Shown in pieces: positions 17,845 to 24,816 of a stretch of 64,000 nucleotides of DNA. The notes below the pieces were generated by a model. That model saw only the letters and a list, made by a program, of their open reading frames with translations. It was not told the origin of the DNA and searched no databases. The first letter of the stretch is position 1, and every line of letters begins with the position of its first letter. Origin of the DNA: Flavobacteriales bacterium UBA2306 (GTDB lineage Bacteria > Bacteroidota > Bacteroidia > Flavobacteriales > Weeksellaceae); assembly GCA_002345565.1 (NCBI GenBank), contig DDVS01000001.1:862712-926711 (forward strand), in the 5' to 3' direction. A program made the translations under genes and the position numbers.

Positions 17845-18345
17845 ATGAAATGTCTTTATCTACTTCTCGGTCTTTTTTCTGTTTTTACACTTGCACAGGA
17901 AAATTTTGTCCAAATCAATGGCAAAACCAATGTCAACAAGTTCCACTGTATTAATAATAAATTCCAGGCAGAGACCAGAGTTTATAACTTTACAGATAAC
18001 CACCTCCCAAATATTATTTTAAAGGTGGACGATTTTGACTGTGGCAATCGTATGATGAACAATGATTTCAAGAAAATCCTCATGGCGGATAAATATCCGG
18101 AAATGACCATCAAATTTATAAGTTTTGCCCAAACCCAAAACAGCTACATAGCGACTGTAGAAGTAAAAATGATGACCCAAAGCAAACGCTACAAAGTAGC
18201 CTTTAACCTGGAAAACAATAAATTAGTAGGCAGAAAAAATGTAAAATTCAGTGATTTTCATATCACACCTCCCCAAAAAATGGGCGGGATGATTGTTGTC
18301 CAAGATGATCTGGATCTCATCTTTAGTCTGGCCACCAAAATGTAA
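17845..18345 (+). CDS. Small secreted YceI-like protein
   Basis: A 166-residue protein with signal peptide (CLYLLLGLFSVFTLAQ). It keeps the YceI layout in diverged form: FVQINGKTNVNKFHCINNKF replaces the usual DGTSTLHDW start, and the central MNNDFKKILMADKYPEMTIKF and the end DFHITPPQKMGGMIVVQDDL match the family ending seen in the protein at 15863. It is best read as a distant paralogue. Function unknown. Confidence 0.8.
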   Translation: MKCLYLLLGLFSVFTLAQENFVQINGKTNVNKFHCINNKFQAETRVYNFTDNHLPNIILKVDDFDCGNRMMNNDFKKILMADKYPEMTIKFISFAQTQNSYIATVEVKMMTQSKRYKVAFNLENNKLVGRKNVKFSDFHITPPQKMGGMIVVQDDLDLIFSLATKM

Positions 18346-18416
18346 CCTATAACTTTTTTCATATAATTAGATTTTTCAGTGTTGCAATGTCTTGGGGTTA
18401 TAGACATTGTGATTCG

Positions 18417-18451
18417 AGGAACTTGCAGACTCAGCTGTAGGTTCCTTTTTT
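18417..18451 (+). terminator. Intrinsic terminator after the YceI-like gene
   Basis: AGGAAC/GTTCCT arms with an inner GCAG/CTGT pairing are followed by six or more T. A second, weaker hairpin (AATGTC...GACATT) lies at 18387-18409. The two together mark the end of the conserved block; accessory repeat DNA begins about 140 bp later. Confidence 0.8.
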
Positions 18452-18593
18452 GTGTTTTACATTTATGCAATTTTCTCCTCTTAAATTTCAAGAATTTCAT
18501 CCCTATACCATAAAAAACCTCCTTTAAATCGTATTAAAAGAGGCTGGATATTTTTGATTATTTCTGAAAATGGGAGTTGTGCAACTGTCACCG

Positions 18594-18792
18594 TTTAGTT
18601 ACTTTTTAAAACTAATTAAAAATCAGCAAAATGGCAACAAAAAAAAGAGAACAAGCTGTTCTCTTGAAATATTCTCTAAAAATTTTACGATAAATCCATA
18701 GTGTTTGAAAAAACCTCTAAAAAAGCTTCCGAAGCTCCAGTTCAACAGGGTTTTCATTGTTCTTGCTACGCACGCAACGAAAACTTAGCTAT
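18594..18792 (+). repeat. Repeat module copy 1 (left end truncated)
   Basis: First of seven related modules in this window. It begins within the module at TTTAGTTACTTT, lacking the CTGTTGAACT left arm and the upstream palindrome arm of fuller copies. It keeps the inner hairpin (GAGAACAAGCTGTTCTC), the GCTTCCGAAGC palindrome, AGTTCAACAG and the terminal hairpin around 18750-18784. The right end runs straight into cassette DNA 15 bp from the stop of the DUF1828 gene. Confidence 0.9.
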
Positions 18793-18806
18793 TAGCCGTA
18801 GTGTTT

Positions 18807-19589
18807 TTAAGCGACTAATTTTAACTTATTATTTTCATTATTGCGTTGAGACCACAAAATATAGTCTGCGTTCTTTGACAATAATGCATCAAGAAATTCT
18901 TGTTTTACTTCCTTATCAAAATCATTTATAAACGCAATTGCACGCACTTCTTTTTTTGTCGCTTTTTCTCTTATTGGTTTTATATCTTCCCAAGAAAATA
19001 GAAAATTTGATAAATAAATCTTATTAATCGTATTAAAAGACTTAATCACAATTTCTTCATTTCGTTTTGCTATCTGAAAATCAAAATTAAATTCTAATCC
19101 TGTTTGACCTTTTGAAATGAAATCAGGAGTATAAATTAAATCAAGTTTATCAAGATGATTACGAACATCTTCCTTAAAGATAGAAGAAACATTACTTTTA
19201 GATAATATTTGTAAATCATTTATTTCTAATATGCCACAAATCATGTTGTGCTTAGCTTGTGCAAAATTGGCAATTTCAGTTTCAATTATTAATTCATCTT
19301 CGGAAAATTTAATTCCGTAGGTTCTTAAAATATTTTCAAAAAGATGTTTACGATATTTGGATTGATTGATATTAATACCTTGAATTTCCAAATTATTGAG
19401 TGTTTCGCCATTGTCAGAAAATAATATCTTATTTCCATTATTTTTAGCATACAAATCAATACTATCGTTGAACGCACCAAAAAAAGGTGTGTTAATTACA
19501 TACCAATCTGTTTGTTCATCTTTTTGAACAAACGTTCTATCCTTGAGCCATTGATAATATTGGATTATATGTTCATTTATAGCATTCAA
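18807..19589 (-). CDS. DUF1828/DUF1829 domain protein
   Basis: A 260-residue protein. INTPFFGAFNDSIDLYAKNN followed by ILFSDNGETLNNLEIQG is the DUF1828 pattern. The C-terminal half (YTPDFISKGQTGLEFNFDFQ, then VRAIAFINDFDKEV) fits DUF1829. Function is not established; the pairing with a DUF6978-like gene and the cassette setting suggest a toxin-antitoxin-like or defence role, which is inference. Its start overlaps the upstream gene by 4 bp and its stop lies 14 bp from repeat module copy 1. Its codons are strongly AT-rich compared with the region 25.6-34 kb. Confidence 0.75.
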   Translation of the reverse strand: MNAINEHIIQYYQWLKDRTFVQKDEQTDWYVINTPFFGAFNDSIDLYAKNNGNKILFSDNGETLNNLEIQGININQSKYRKHLFENILRTYGIKFSEDELIIETEIANFAQAKHNMICGILEINDLQILSKSNVSSIFKEDVRNHLDKLDLIYTPDFISKGQTGLEFNFDFQIAKRNEEIVIKSFNTINKIYLSNFLFSWEDIKPIREKATKKEVRAIAFINDFDKEVKQEFLDALLSKNADYILWSQRNNENNKLKLVA

Positions 19590-20086
19590 TAGAATGAGGT
19601 AATTACTTTTATTTGTGTCTTTATATTAATTTTCTCTGCAAAAATATGTAATAAATCACTTACATCCATTTTATTTTCTAAATTGAGAATCGGAAAGTTT
19701 ATGTCTTTCAGTGGAATAGCCCAAGCTAAAGGTTTATATCCTTCAAAATAAATGTGCAAATGATGCTCTTCAGGAGTAAAAAATTTATTAAGATATTTTA
19801 GCAAAAAGGGTGGTAGATTTTCAGTTACATAGTTTGGGTTTTGGTGAGTACCTTTAAAATCGATTCTCAATAAACCTATATGATCTGTTTTCTCAAAATG
19901 ATGAATAGTAGTTTTCAGTAATATCTTATCGTTAGTTGTTATTTCAACTGCAAATTCTTGCTTGACTTCGTTGTCTGAAATCAATTCAATCCTATTTTTC
20001 TTCTTTCTTAAATCTACAACAAAATCTTTATCTTTTAATATTTTTGGTAAATTCAATAGATTTCTTACTTCCTGATTTGATAACAT
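19586..20086 (-). CDS. DUF6978-like protein paired with the DUF1828 gene
   Basis: A 166-residue cytoplasmic protein. LLNLPKILKDKDFVVDLRKK, TTIHHFEKTDHIGLLRIDFKG and FFTPEEHHLHIYFEGYKPLA recall the DUF6978 family, with its HIGLLRIDF-like core and conserved His residues. It is translationally coupled to the DUF1828/1829 gene downstream (4-bp overlap), so the two work together. No catalytic motif is recognised. The start lies 14 bp inside the cassette end that carries the inverted repeat at 20100-20111. Confidence 0.6.
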   Translation of the reverse strand: MLSNQEVRNLLNLPKILKDKDFVVDLRKKKNRIELISDNEVKQEFAVEITTNDKILLKTTIHHFEKTDHIGLLRIDFKGTHQNPNYVTENLPPFLLKYLNKFFTPEEHHLHIYFEGYKPLAWAIPLKDINFPILNLENKMDVSDLLHIFAEKINIKTQIKVITSFY

Positions 20087-20102
20087 AACTGTGATTTAAC
20101 AT

Positions 20103-20379
20103 TACGGCTAACGGAAAAAATATTGGCGAAGTGCGGGATAAATAGAACAAAAAGTTTAATTTAGACCGAACGTAGCCGATGCTTTTTCGGATTGTTAAAT
20201 TATAAAAAAAATCAATACGAAGTAGCAGCAGCGGATAAATGTCTCAAATAGTTCAAAAATCCCTTCTCCCCGCATTTTGCCAAACTGCTGTTGAACTAAA
20301 CCTTCGGTAGCTTTCTCAGCGCCATATTTAGTTACTTTGTAAAACTAATTAAAATTCAATACAATGGCAACAAAAAAAG
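20103..20379 (+). repeat. attC-like palindromic site A with truncated repeat module copy 2
   Basis: GGCTAACGG opens the site. The left arm TATTGGCGAAGTGCGGG (about 20121-20137) pairs with the right arm CCCGCATTTTGCCAAACT (20269-20286). The module follows with CTGTTGAACTAAACCTTCGG but breaks off after its ATGGCAACAAAAAAAGAG start near 20379 and continues as unrelated sequence. The inner stretch 20140-20265 contains the repeated words TAGCCGATGC and AGCAGCAGCGG. Confidence 0.75.
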
Positions 20380-20530
20380 AGTGTAAAAGAGCTTAGGGAA
20401 AACAAAATCATCAATCAGGCAAAGCGCAAAGTTCCGGGATTTGCGGAGCAAACCTATTTAATTGAGGGGTGAATATTTTATTTCGTGATAGCGAACTCTC
20501 CACGTCAACAAAGTGCATTGTTTTAAAAAT
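20380..20530 (+). pseudogene. Possible short coding remnant after truncated module
   Basis: One plus-strand frame reads KELRENKIINQAKRKVPGFA and ends EQTYLIEG before a stop at about 20472. It has protein-like composition but no start and is too short to place in a family. It lies exactly where module copy 2 is broken, so it probably marks a deletion or recombination junction. Confidence 0.25.
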
Positions 20531-22102
20531 TTAATGCATTCGCAGTTTTTCCTCCTGTAAATCGAGCATTTTTAAATGTTTACGTACAATTTCTTCATCC
20601 AGCAGAATTTCCTCACGGTTTTTGGAGATCAGCCATTCGCGCTGCTGGTTTAGGATATCCAGGTAAATTTCACGGTATTCCGGAAAATTCAGAATAACTT
20701 CCGAACTGTTCACACGGTTTTCCCAGGTTTGCAACTGATCCTGTAACGCCGGGAATTTTTCAAGTTTTTCAAAATGGGTATCCCGGATTCTCTTCACTCC
20801 TATTTTTGCAAGTTCGTTCTGGATTTCATAATCGATTTCCTTTTCAGAGCGGGTAAAATCAGGATCCTGAATTTTGAATTTTTTGATAAGAAAAGGCAGC
20901 GTCAAACCCTGAACTACCAAAGTGAGCAGAATGACCACGAAAGTGATAAATAAAATCAAGTTCCTGTGGGGAAAGGGTGTTCCATCCTGCAAAGTCAGCG
21001 GAATTGAAAGTGCAGCAGCTAGTGAAACCACGCCGCGCATTCCCGTCCAACCGATTAAAGCAGGTCCTTTCCAGCCTGGATTTTGTCGGTCGGCAACAGT
21101 GATGAAATTACGCATAATCATCGTGGTGAATACGGCGCCATAGGCCGCAACGATTCTTGTTATCATCAGAATAACTGTAATCAAAACGCCATAACCGAAA
21201 GCTGTGGACAAATCTGTTTCAAGCCCTGAGACAATCTGTGGAAGGTCGAGCCCAATCATCATAAAAACAATACCATTCAGCAAAAAAACCAAACTGCTCC
21301 AGACATTCAGTGTCCCCAAACGCGATGAGGTAGCCAGAAACGAATGACTTCTGTTGGAAAGCAACAAACCACCAGAAACTACAGCCAGAACACCGGACGC
21401 GTGAAGCTCTTCCGCTACCAGATACATGAAGAACGGCGCCACGATCGTGAGCACGACATCGATATTGGCATCAGTTGGCAAAAGGCGGTGCATCTTCATA
21501 AAGAAAAATCCTAAAAGGATTCCAATTCCGGCACCACCGATACACATCCACACGAAACTCAGGGCTGCTTCATGCCAGATGAACTGTCCTGTCGCAACGG
21601 CGATCATTGCAAAGCGGAAAATAATCAATGATGAAGCATCGTTCAGCAAACTTTCACCTTCAAGAATAGAAGAATACCGTTTCGGGATTTTTACAAATTT
21701 CAAAATCGCTCCAGCACTCACGGCATCCGGCGGCGAAACTATTCCGCCTAAAAGAAAACCCAGCGCCAGCGAAAATCCAGGAATAAAATGATTGGCGACA
21801 AAAGCTACAACCAAAGAGGTAATAAACACCACCACAAAAGCAAAACTGACCACAATCCTGCGCCAGCGCCACAGTTCCTTCCACGAAGTCGCCCAGGCAG
21901 CTTCATACAAAAGTGGCGGCAGGAAAATAAAAAATATCAGTTCAGGTTCTATATGAATCGTAGGTGTGCCGGGAATAAAACTGATGCCCAGACCGGCCAG
22001 GACGAGCAAAACCGGATATGCAACTCTTATTTTTTTGGCAAGCATTACCAGCAAAACGATGATGATTACCAGGATCAGGTAAAATGTGAGATTCTCAAGC
22101 AT
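20531..22102 (-). CDS. CPA1 family Na+/H+ antiporter
   Basis: A 523-residue membrane protein with about 12 hydrophobic segments to residue 410 and a soluble C-terminal tail. The CPA1 landmarks are present: FIFLPPLLYEAAW, GGIVSPPDAVSAGAILK, EGESLLNDASSLIIFRFA with the ion-site Asn-Asp pair, and GWTGMRGVVSLAAALSIPLT. It exchanges cytoplasmic Na+ for H+ or the reverse. It is more GC-rich than the cassette genes on either side and has no complementary ends, so it looks like resident chromosome between two repeat sites. Confidence 0.92.
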   Translation of the reverse strand: MLENLTFYLILVIIIVLLVMLAKKIRVAYPVLLVLAGLGISFIPGTPTIHIEPELIFFIFLPPLLYEAAWATSWKELWRWRRIVVSFAFVVVFITSLVVAFVANHFIPGFSLALGFLLGGIVSPPDAVSAGAILKFVKIPKRYSSILEGESLLNDASSLIIFRFAMIAVATGQFIWHEAALSFVWMCIGGAGIGILLGFFFMKMHRLLPTDANIDVVLTIVAPFFMYLVAEELHASGVLAVVSGGLLLSNRSHSFLATSSRLGTLNVWSSLVFLLNGIVFMMIGLDLPQIVSGLETDLSTAFGYGVLITVILMITRIVAAYGAVFTTMIMRNFITVADRQNPGWKGPALIGWTGMRGVVSLAAALSIPLTLQDGTPFPHRNLILFITFVVILLTLVVQGLTLPFLIKKFKIQDPDFTRSEKEIDYEIQNELAKIGVKRIRDTHFEKLEKFPALQDQLQTWENRVNSSEVILNFPEYREIYLDILNQQREWLISKNREEILLDEEIVRKHLKMLDLQEEKLRMH

Positions 22103-22122
22103 TTAGTTTTTAGATTTTATGA

Positions 22123-22321
22123 TTAAATAAGTTTCTCGAAAGCTTTTCTTTCACCGGCTGCCAGGTAAACCTCGCCGCAATAAGTATAGTCTAGTTTTTT
22201 GAGTATATGAAGCATGGCTGCGTTATCAAAATTCGTATCCAGGTTTTGCTGACGATTTACAAACCCCATCTGCTCCGACTTTATTTTTTAGTTCTTCTTC
22301 TCGGATGTATTTATATTTCAT
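22123..22321 (-). pseudogene. Fragmented GNAT acetyltransferase C-terminus joined to a foreign N-terminus
   Basis: The left part on the minus strand (about 22265 to 22123) reads NFDNAAMLHILKKLDYTYCG and ends in AFEKLI before a stop. This is the closing strand-helix of a GNAT fold (NxxAxxLxxKLGF-like). The ATG at 22321 opens MKYKYIREEELKNKVGADG in a different frame, unlike any GNAT start. The two pieces differ by one base of frame and the acetyl-CoA-binding core is missing, so neither can make a working enzyme. Confidence 0.7.
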
Positions 22322-22409
22322 AGTGGTTATTTGCCTAGTTATGTTTTTTTTGTAACACAAAAATAGTTTTTTAAAACTAATGAATGTGAATAATACGGTT
22401 TTTAAAAAT

Positions 22410-22434
22410 GAAAAAAGCTTCACTTCGTGAAACT
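22410..22434 (-). terminator. Hairpin terminator on the minus strand
   Basis: AGTTTCAC-GAA-GTGAAGCT followed by a T run on the minus strand. It sits left of palindromic site B and would stop read-through from the VOC cassette towards the antiporter. Confidence 0.6.
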
Positions 22435-22467
22435 TGATATTTTTTATGCGGTTTATTTGAAAGGGTG

Positions 22468-22827
22468 TCGACTAACGGTTTGTAGCTTGGCGAAGTGGCG
22501 GATATCGGAGCACAAATCTGCAATTTTGCACAAAAGTTCAATAGAAGAACTGCTGTTGAATTTATTACTAAACCCGCCATTTTGCCAAACTGCTGTTGAA
22601 CTAAACCTTCGGTAGCTTTCTCAGCGCCATATTTAGTTACTTTGTAAAACGAATTAAAAATCAGCAAAATGGTAACAAAAAAAGAGAACAACCTGTTCTC
22701 TTGAAATATTCTCTAAAAATTTTACGATAAATCCATAGTGTTGAAAAAACCTGTAAAAAAGCTTCCGAAGCTTCAGTTCAACAGGGTTTTCATTGTTCGT
22801 GCTACGCACGCAACGAAAACTTAGCTA
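22468..22827 (+). repeat. attC-like site B with complete repeat module copy 3
   Basis: CGACTAACGG opens the site. The left arm TTGTAGCTTGGCGAAGTGGCGG (22480-22501) pairs with CCGCCATTTTGCCAAACTGC (22575-22594). The module runs from CTGTTGAACT (22593) to AGTTCAACAG (22775-22784), with imperfect 28-base terminal inverted repeats. The terminal hairpin GTTTTCATTG-TT-CGTGC-TAC-GCACG-CAACGAAAAC follows at 22786-22820. Its short internal frame (ATGGTAACA at 22669) is shifted relative to other copies. Confidence 0.85.
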
Positions 22828-23390
22828 TTAGCGGTTAGGCGTTCTTTTTGTTTGTCCTGTTAATATTAGTCAATTGCTTCCCAAAGTTCAATTTTGTTTC
22901 CTTCTCCGTCAAGAATATGGATAAATTTTCCATAGTCAAATGTTTCCATTTTGTCCACAATGGTAACTCCTTCTTTTTTCAATTCTTCAACAAGTGCTTC
23001 CAAGTTTTCTACTCGGTAATTTATCATAAAGTCCTTGTCAAAGTATTTTGTGTCCTGTTTAAATGGTGTCCATTGTGTTTGGGCTTTTGTAGTGCTGTCT
23101 GCTTTTTCATACCATTCAAATGTCGCACCATACGGATTAGTGTCAAGTCCAAGGTGTTTTTGATACCATTCTGTTGTCGCTTTTGGGTCTTTGCATTTGA
23201 AAAATACGCCCCCAATTCCTGTTACTCTTTTCATTTTATTGTCGTTATTTTTTGTTGTTACTGATTTAAAAGCGAAACCGAGTAGAAAGGTTGTCGCAAG
23301 TGTAAAAGTTATTAAAATTGGTCTCTTCATTATTGTCAAATTTAATTTTATTGTCTCTCGTTAGTCTCGGTTCTCTACGCTTAGCGATAA
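22828..23390 (-). mobile_element. Cassette-like unit 2: VOC protein gene
   Basis: The left end TTAGCGGTTAGGCG (22828-22841) pairs with CGCTTAGCGATAA (23378-23390) with two G-T type pairs, one mismatch and a one-base bulge. The single gene inside points left. Repeat sites B and C flank it. Confidence 0.5.
22866..23339 (-). CDS. VOC (glyoxalase/dioxygenase superfamily) protein with N-terminal export signal
   Basis: A 157-residue protein. A hydrophobic leader (MKRPILITFTLATTFLLGFA) precedes a VOC domain starting at about residue 36 (MKRVTGIGGVFFKCKDPKAT), with WYQKHLGLDTNPYG, YRVENLEALVEELKKEGVT and the closing FIHILDGEGNKIELWE. That last Glu is a usual metal ligand of the fold. Most close relatives start at the internal Met and are cytoplasmic, so the leader is unusual. 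Substrate unknown. Its stop is 38 bp from repeat module copy 3. Confidence 0.85.
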   Translation of the reverse strand: MTIMKRPILITFTLATTFLLGFAFKSVTTKNNDNKMKRVTGIGGVFFKCKDPKATTEWYQKHLGLDTNPYGATFEWYEKADSTTKAQTQWTPFKQDTKYFDKDFMINYRVENLEALVEELKKEGVTIVDKMETFDYGKFIHILDGEGNKIELWEAID

Positions 23391-23745
23391 CGGTTTGTGT
23401 ATTACCGAAGGCGGGGATTTTTAACACAAAAATTTAATCGAAGAAAGAATGTTGAACCTTGCAAAAATGCCCAATCGAAGCTGTTCAGTCCCGCTTTTGG
23501 CAAAACCATGTTGAACTAAACCTTGGGCAGCTTTCTCAGCGCCATATTTAGTTCTTTGTAAAACTAATTAAAAATCAGCAAAATGGCAAAAAAAAAGAGA
23601 ACAACCTGTTCTCTTGAAATATCCTCTAAAAATTTTACGATAAATTCATAGTGTTTGAAAAAAACTGTAAAAAAAAGTTTCCAAAGCTCCAGTTCAACAG
23701 GGTTTTCATTGTTCGTGCTACACGCACGCAACGAAAACTTAGCTA
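23385..23745 (+). repeat. attC-like site C with repeat module copy 4
   Basis: GCGATAACGG opens the site. The arms TTACCGAAGGCGGGGA (23402-23417) and TCCCGCTTTTGGCAAAACC (23489-23507) pair. The module starts TGTTGAACTAAACC (23509) and keeps the inner hairpin and AGTTCAACAG. The terminal hairpin has an enlarged loop (GTGC-TACAC-GCAC). The internal short frame is shifted by the loss of a C before the A run. Confidence 0.85.
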
Positions 23746-23760
23746 TTAGGCGATGTTTTT

Positions 23761-24125
23761 TTAAAGTTCAATTAAGATTAAATCAAGTTCTTCAATTTTT
23801 GAAAATCCTTTATCAGCAGTAACTAAAGGAATCCCATAAACGAAAGAAGTTGAAGCAATTATAGCATCTGGAAGTTTTATGCTATATTTTTTTCTTAATT
23901 CGATGGTTTGTTGTTTGATTTATGCATTCCATTCAATTCCGAAGCAATCATTTATAAGTTGTTTGAGTTTGGTTTCGTCGGATTTTGTAATTCCATTAAA
24001 ACCTAATAATTCAACTTCTGAATAAATGATATTCCGAAATTATATTCTAAAAACGGCTCAATGATTTTATTTCCTTCGTGAATATAAATCAGAAAATTTG
24101 TATCCGCAATAAAATCAATCTTCAT
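23761..24125 (-). pseudogene. PIN-domain (VapC-type) toxin, disrupted
   Basis: From the ATG at 24125 the minus strand reads MKIDFIADTNFLIYIHEGNK, the first acidic strand of a PIN nuclease. A one-base loss near 24020 shifts the frame; after correction it continues EVELLGFNGITKSDETKLK. An in-frame TAA then interrupts before the conserved LPDAIIAS and PLVTADKGF acidic motifs. PIN toxins cleave RNA, but two lesions make this copy inactive unless there is a sequencing error. The start overlaps the antitoxin stop by 11 bp. Confidence 0.85.
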
Positions 24126-24282
24126 TTTCTCTTATTGCAATTTGATATTTTAATCCGTCTATATTTCTCTTGAGTTTTCCGAAATGTTTAGACAAGTTTC
24201 CTTGCTTCTTACTTTTTTTTAGTTTTTCAGTAAGAATTTTCGCAACATTTTTGGAATTATTTTTATCTATTACTACTGTCAT
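24115..24282 (-). CDS. Small basic antitoxin-like protein upstream of the PIN remnant
   Basis: A 55-residue frame starting MTVVIDKNNSKNVAKILTEK and ending in a Lys-rich GNLSKHFGKLKRNIDGLKYQ tail. Size, charge and 11-bp overlap with the PIN gene fit the antitoxin of a VapBC-like pair. It has no stop or shift of its own, so the antitoxin survives while its toxin is broken. No DNA-binding family could be named with certainty. Confidence 0.6.
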   Translation of the reverse strand: MTVVIDKNNSKNVAKILTEKLKKSKKQGNLSKHFGKLKRNIDGLKYQIAIRENED

Positions 24283-24390
24283 TTTTACAACTTTATTTAA
24301 TCAAATTTACGATTATATTTTTAAAGTCAATTATATGTTCAAATTTAATTCAATTATCTGTATTTCAATTTGTGCGGTATTTTAATAAAA

Positions 24391-24752
24391 TATCGCCTAA
24401 CGGTTCGAGTATTGCCGATGGTGGCGCTACTGAAAACTAAATTTCAAGCAACAAACAAAACTTACTGTTATGACAAATACTGATAAAGATAACTTCAATG
24501 CCACTATTGGCAATACTGTGTTGAACTAAACCTTCGGTAGCTTTCTCTGCTCCATATTGAGTTACTTTGTAAAACTAATTAAAAATCAGCAAAATGGCAA
24601 CAAAAAAAAGAGAACAACCTGTCCTCTTGAAATATTCTCTAAAAATTTTACGATAAATCCATAGTGTTTGAAAAAACCTGTAAAAAAGCTTCCGAAGCTC
24701 CAGTTCAACAGGGTTTTTATTGTTCTTGCTTCACACGCAACGAAAACTAGCT
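24391..24752 (+). repeat. attC-like site D with repeat module copy 5
   Basis: CGCCTAACGG opens the site. The arms GTATTGCCGATGGTGGC (24410-24426) and GCCACTATTGGCAATAC (24500-24516) pair almost fully. The module starts TGTTGAACT (24519), has an intact 20-codon frame at 24594, and keeps AGTTCAACAG. The terminal hairpin is weakened (GTTTTTATTG...CAACGAAAAC). Confidence 0.85.
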
Positions 24753-24816
24753 ATTGTTGGCTGGCGTTTTTGTCTGTCGTGGGTTTCATCCATTTTTTCA
24801 AAACTTCACAAATCCA

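Larger units (their letters stand above)
18793..20111 (-). mobile_element. Cassette-like unit 1: DUF6978/DUF1828 pair bounded by complementary ends
   Basis: The left end TTAGCCGTAGTG (18793-18804) and right end CATTACGGCTAA (20100-20111) are reverse complements at 11 of 12 positions. Both genes inside point left and the unit is flanked by repeat sites on both sides. This matches the self-complementary ends of a gene cassette excised by attC-type recombination. The mobility itself is inferred. Confidence 0.55.
23746..24400 (-). mobile_element. Cassette-like unit 3: antitoxin/PIN toxin remnant with the clearest complementary ends
   Basis: The left end TTAGGCGATGTTTT (23746-23759) and right end AAAATATCGCCTAA (24387-24400) are reverse complements at 13 of 14 positions. 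Read on the minus strand, the right boundary is CCGTTAGGCG, containing GTTAGGC, a match to the integron R-prime consensus GTTRRRY. Both genes inside point left. Confidence 0.6.

Noticed and set aside
22848..23264. 138-codon plus-strand frame opposite the VOC gene
   Set aside because: It lies antisense to a clear VOC domain and is rich in Phe/Cys as expected of a mirror frame.
24401..24412. GGTTCGAGTAT-like words at sites D, F and the 40.7 kb half site, resembling a tRNA T-arm
   Set aside because: No acceptor stem, anticodon arm or CCA context can be drawn around them; they are the opening bases of the palindromic sites.
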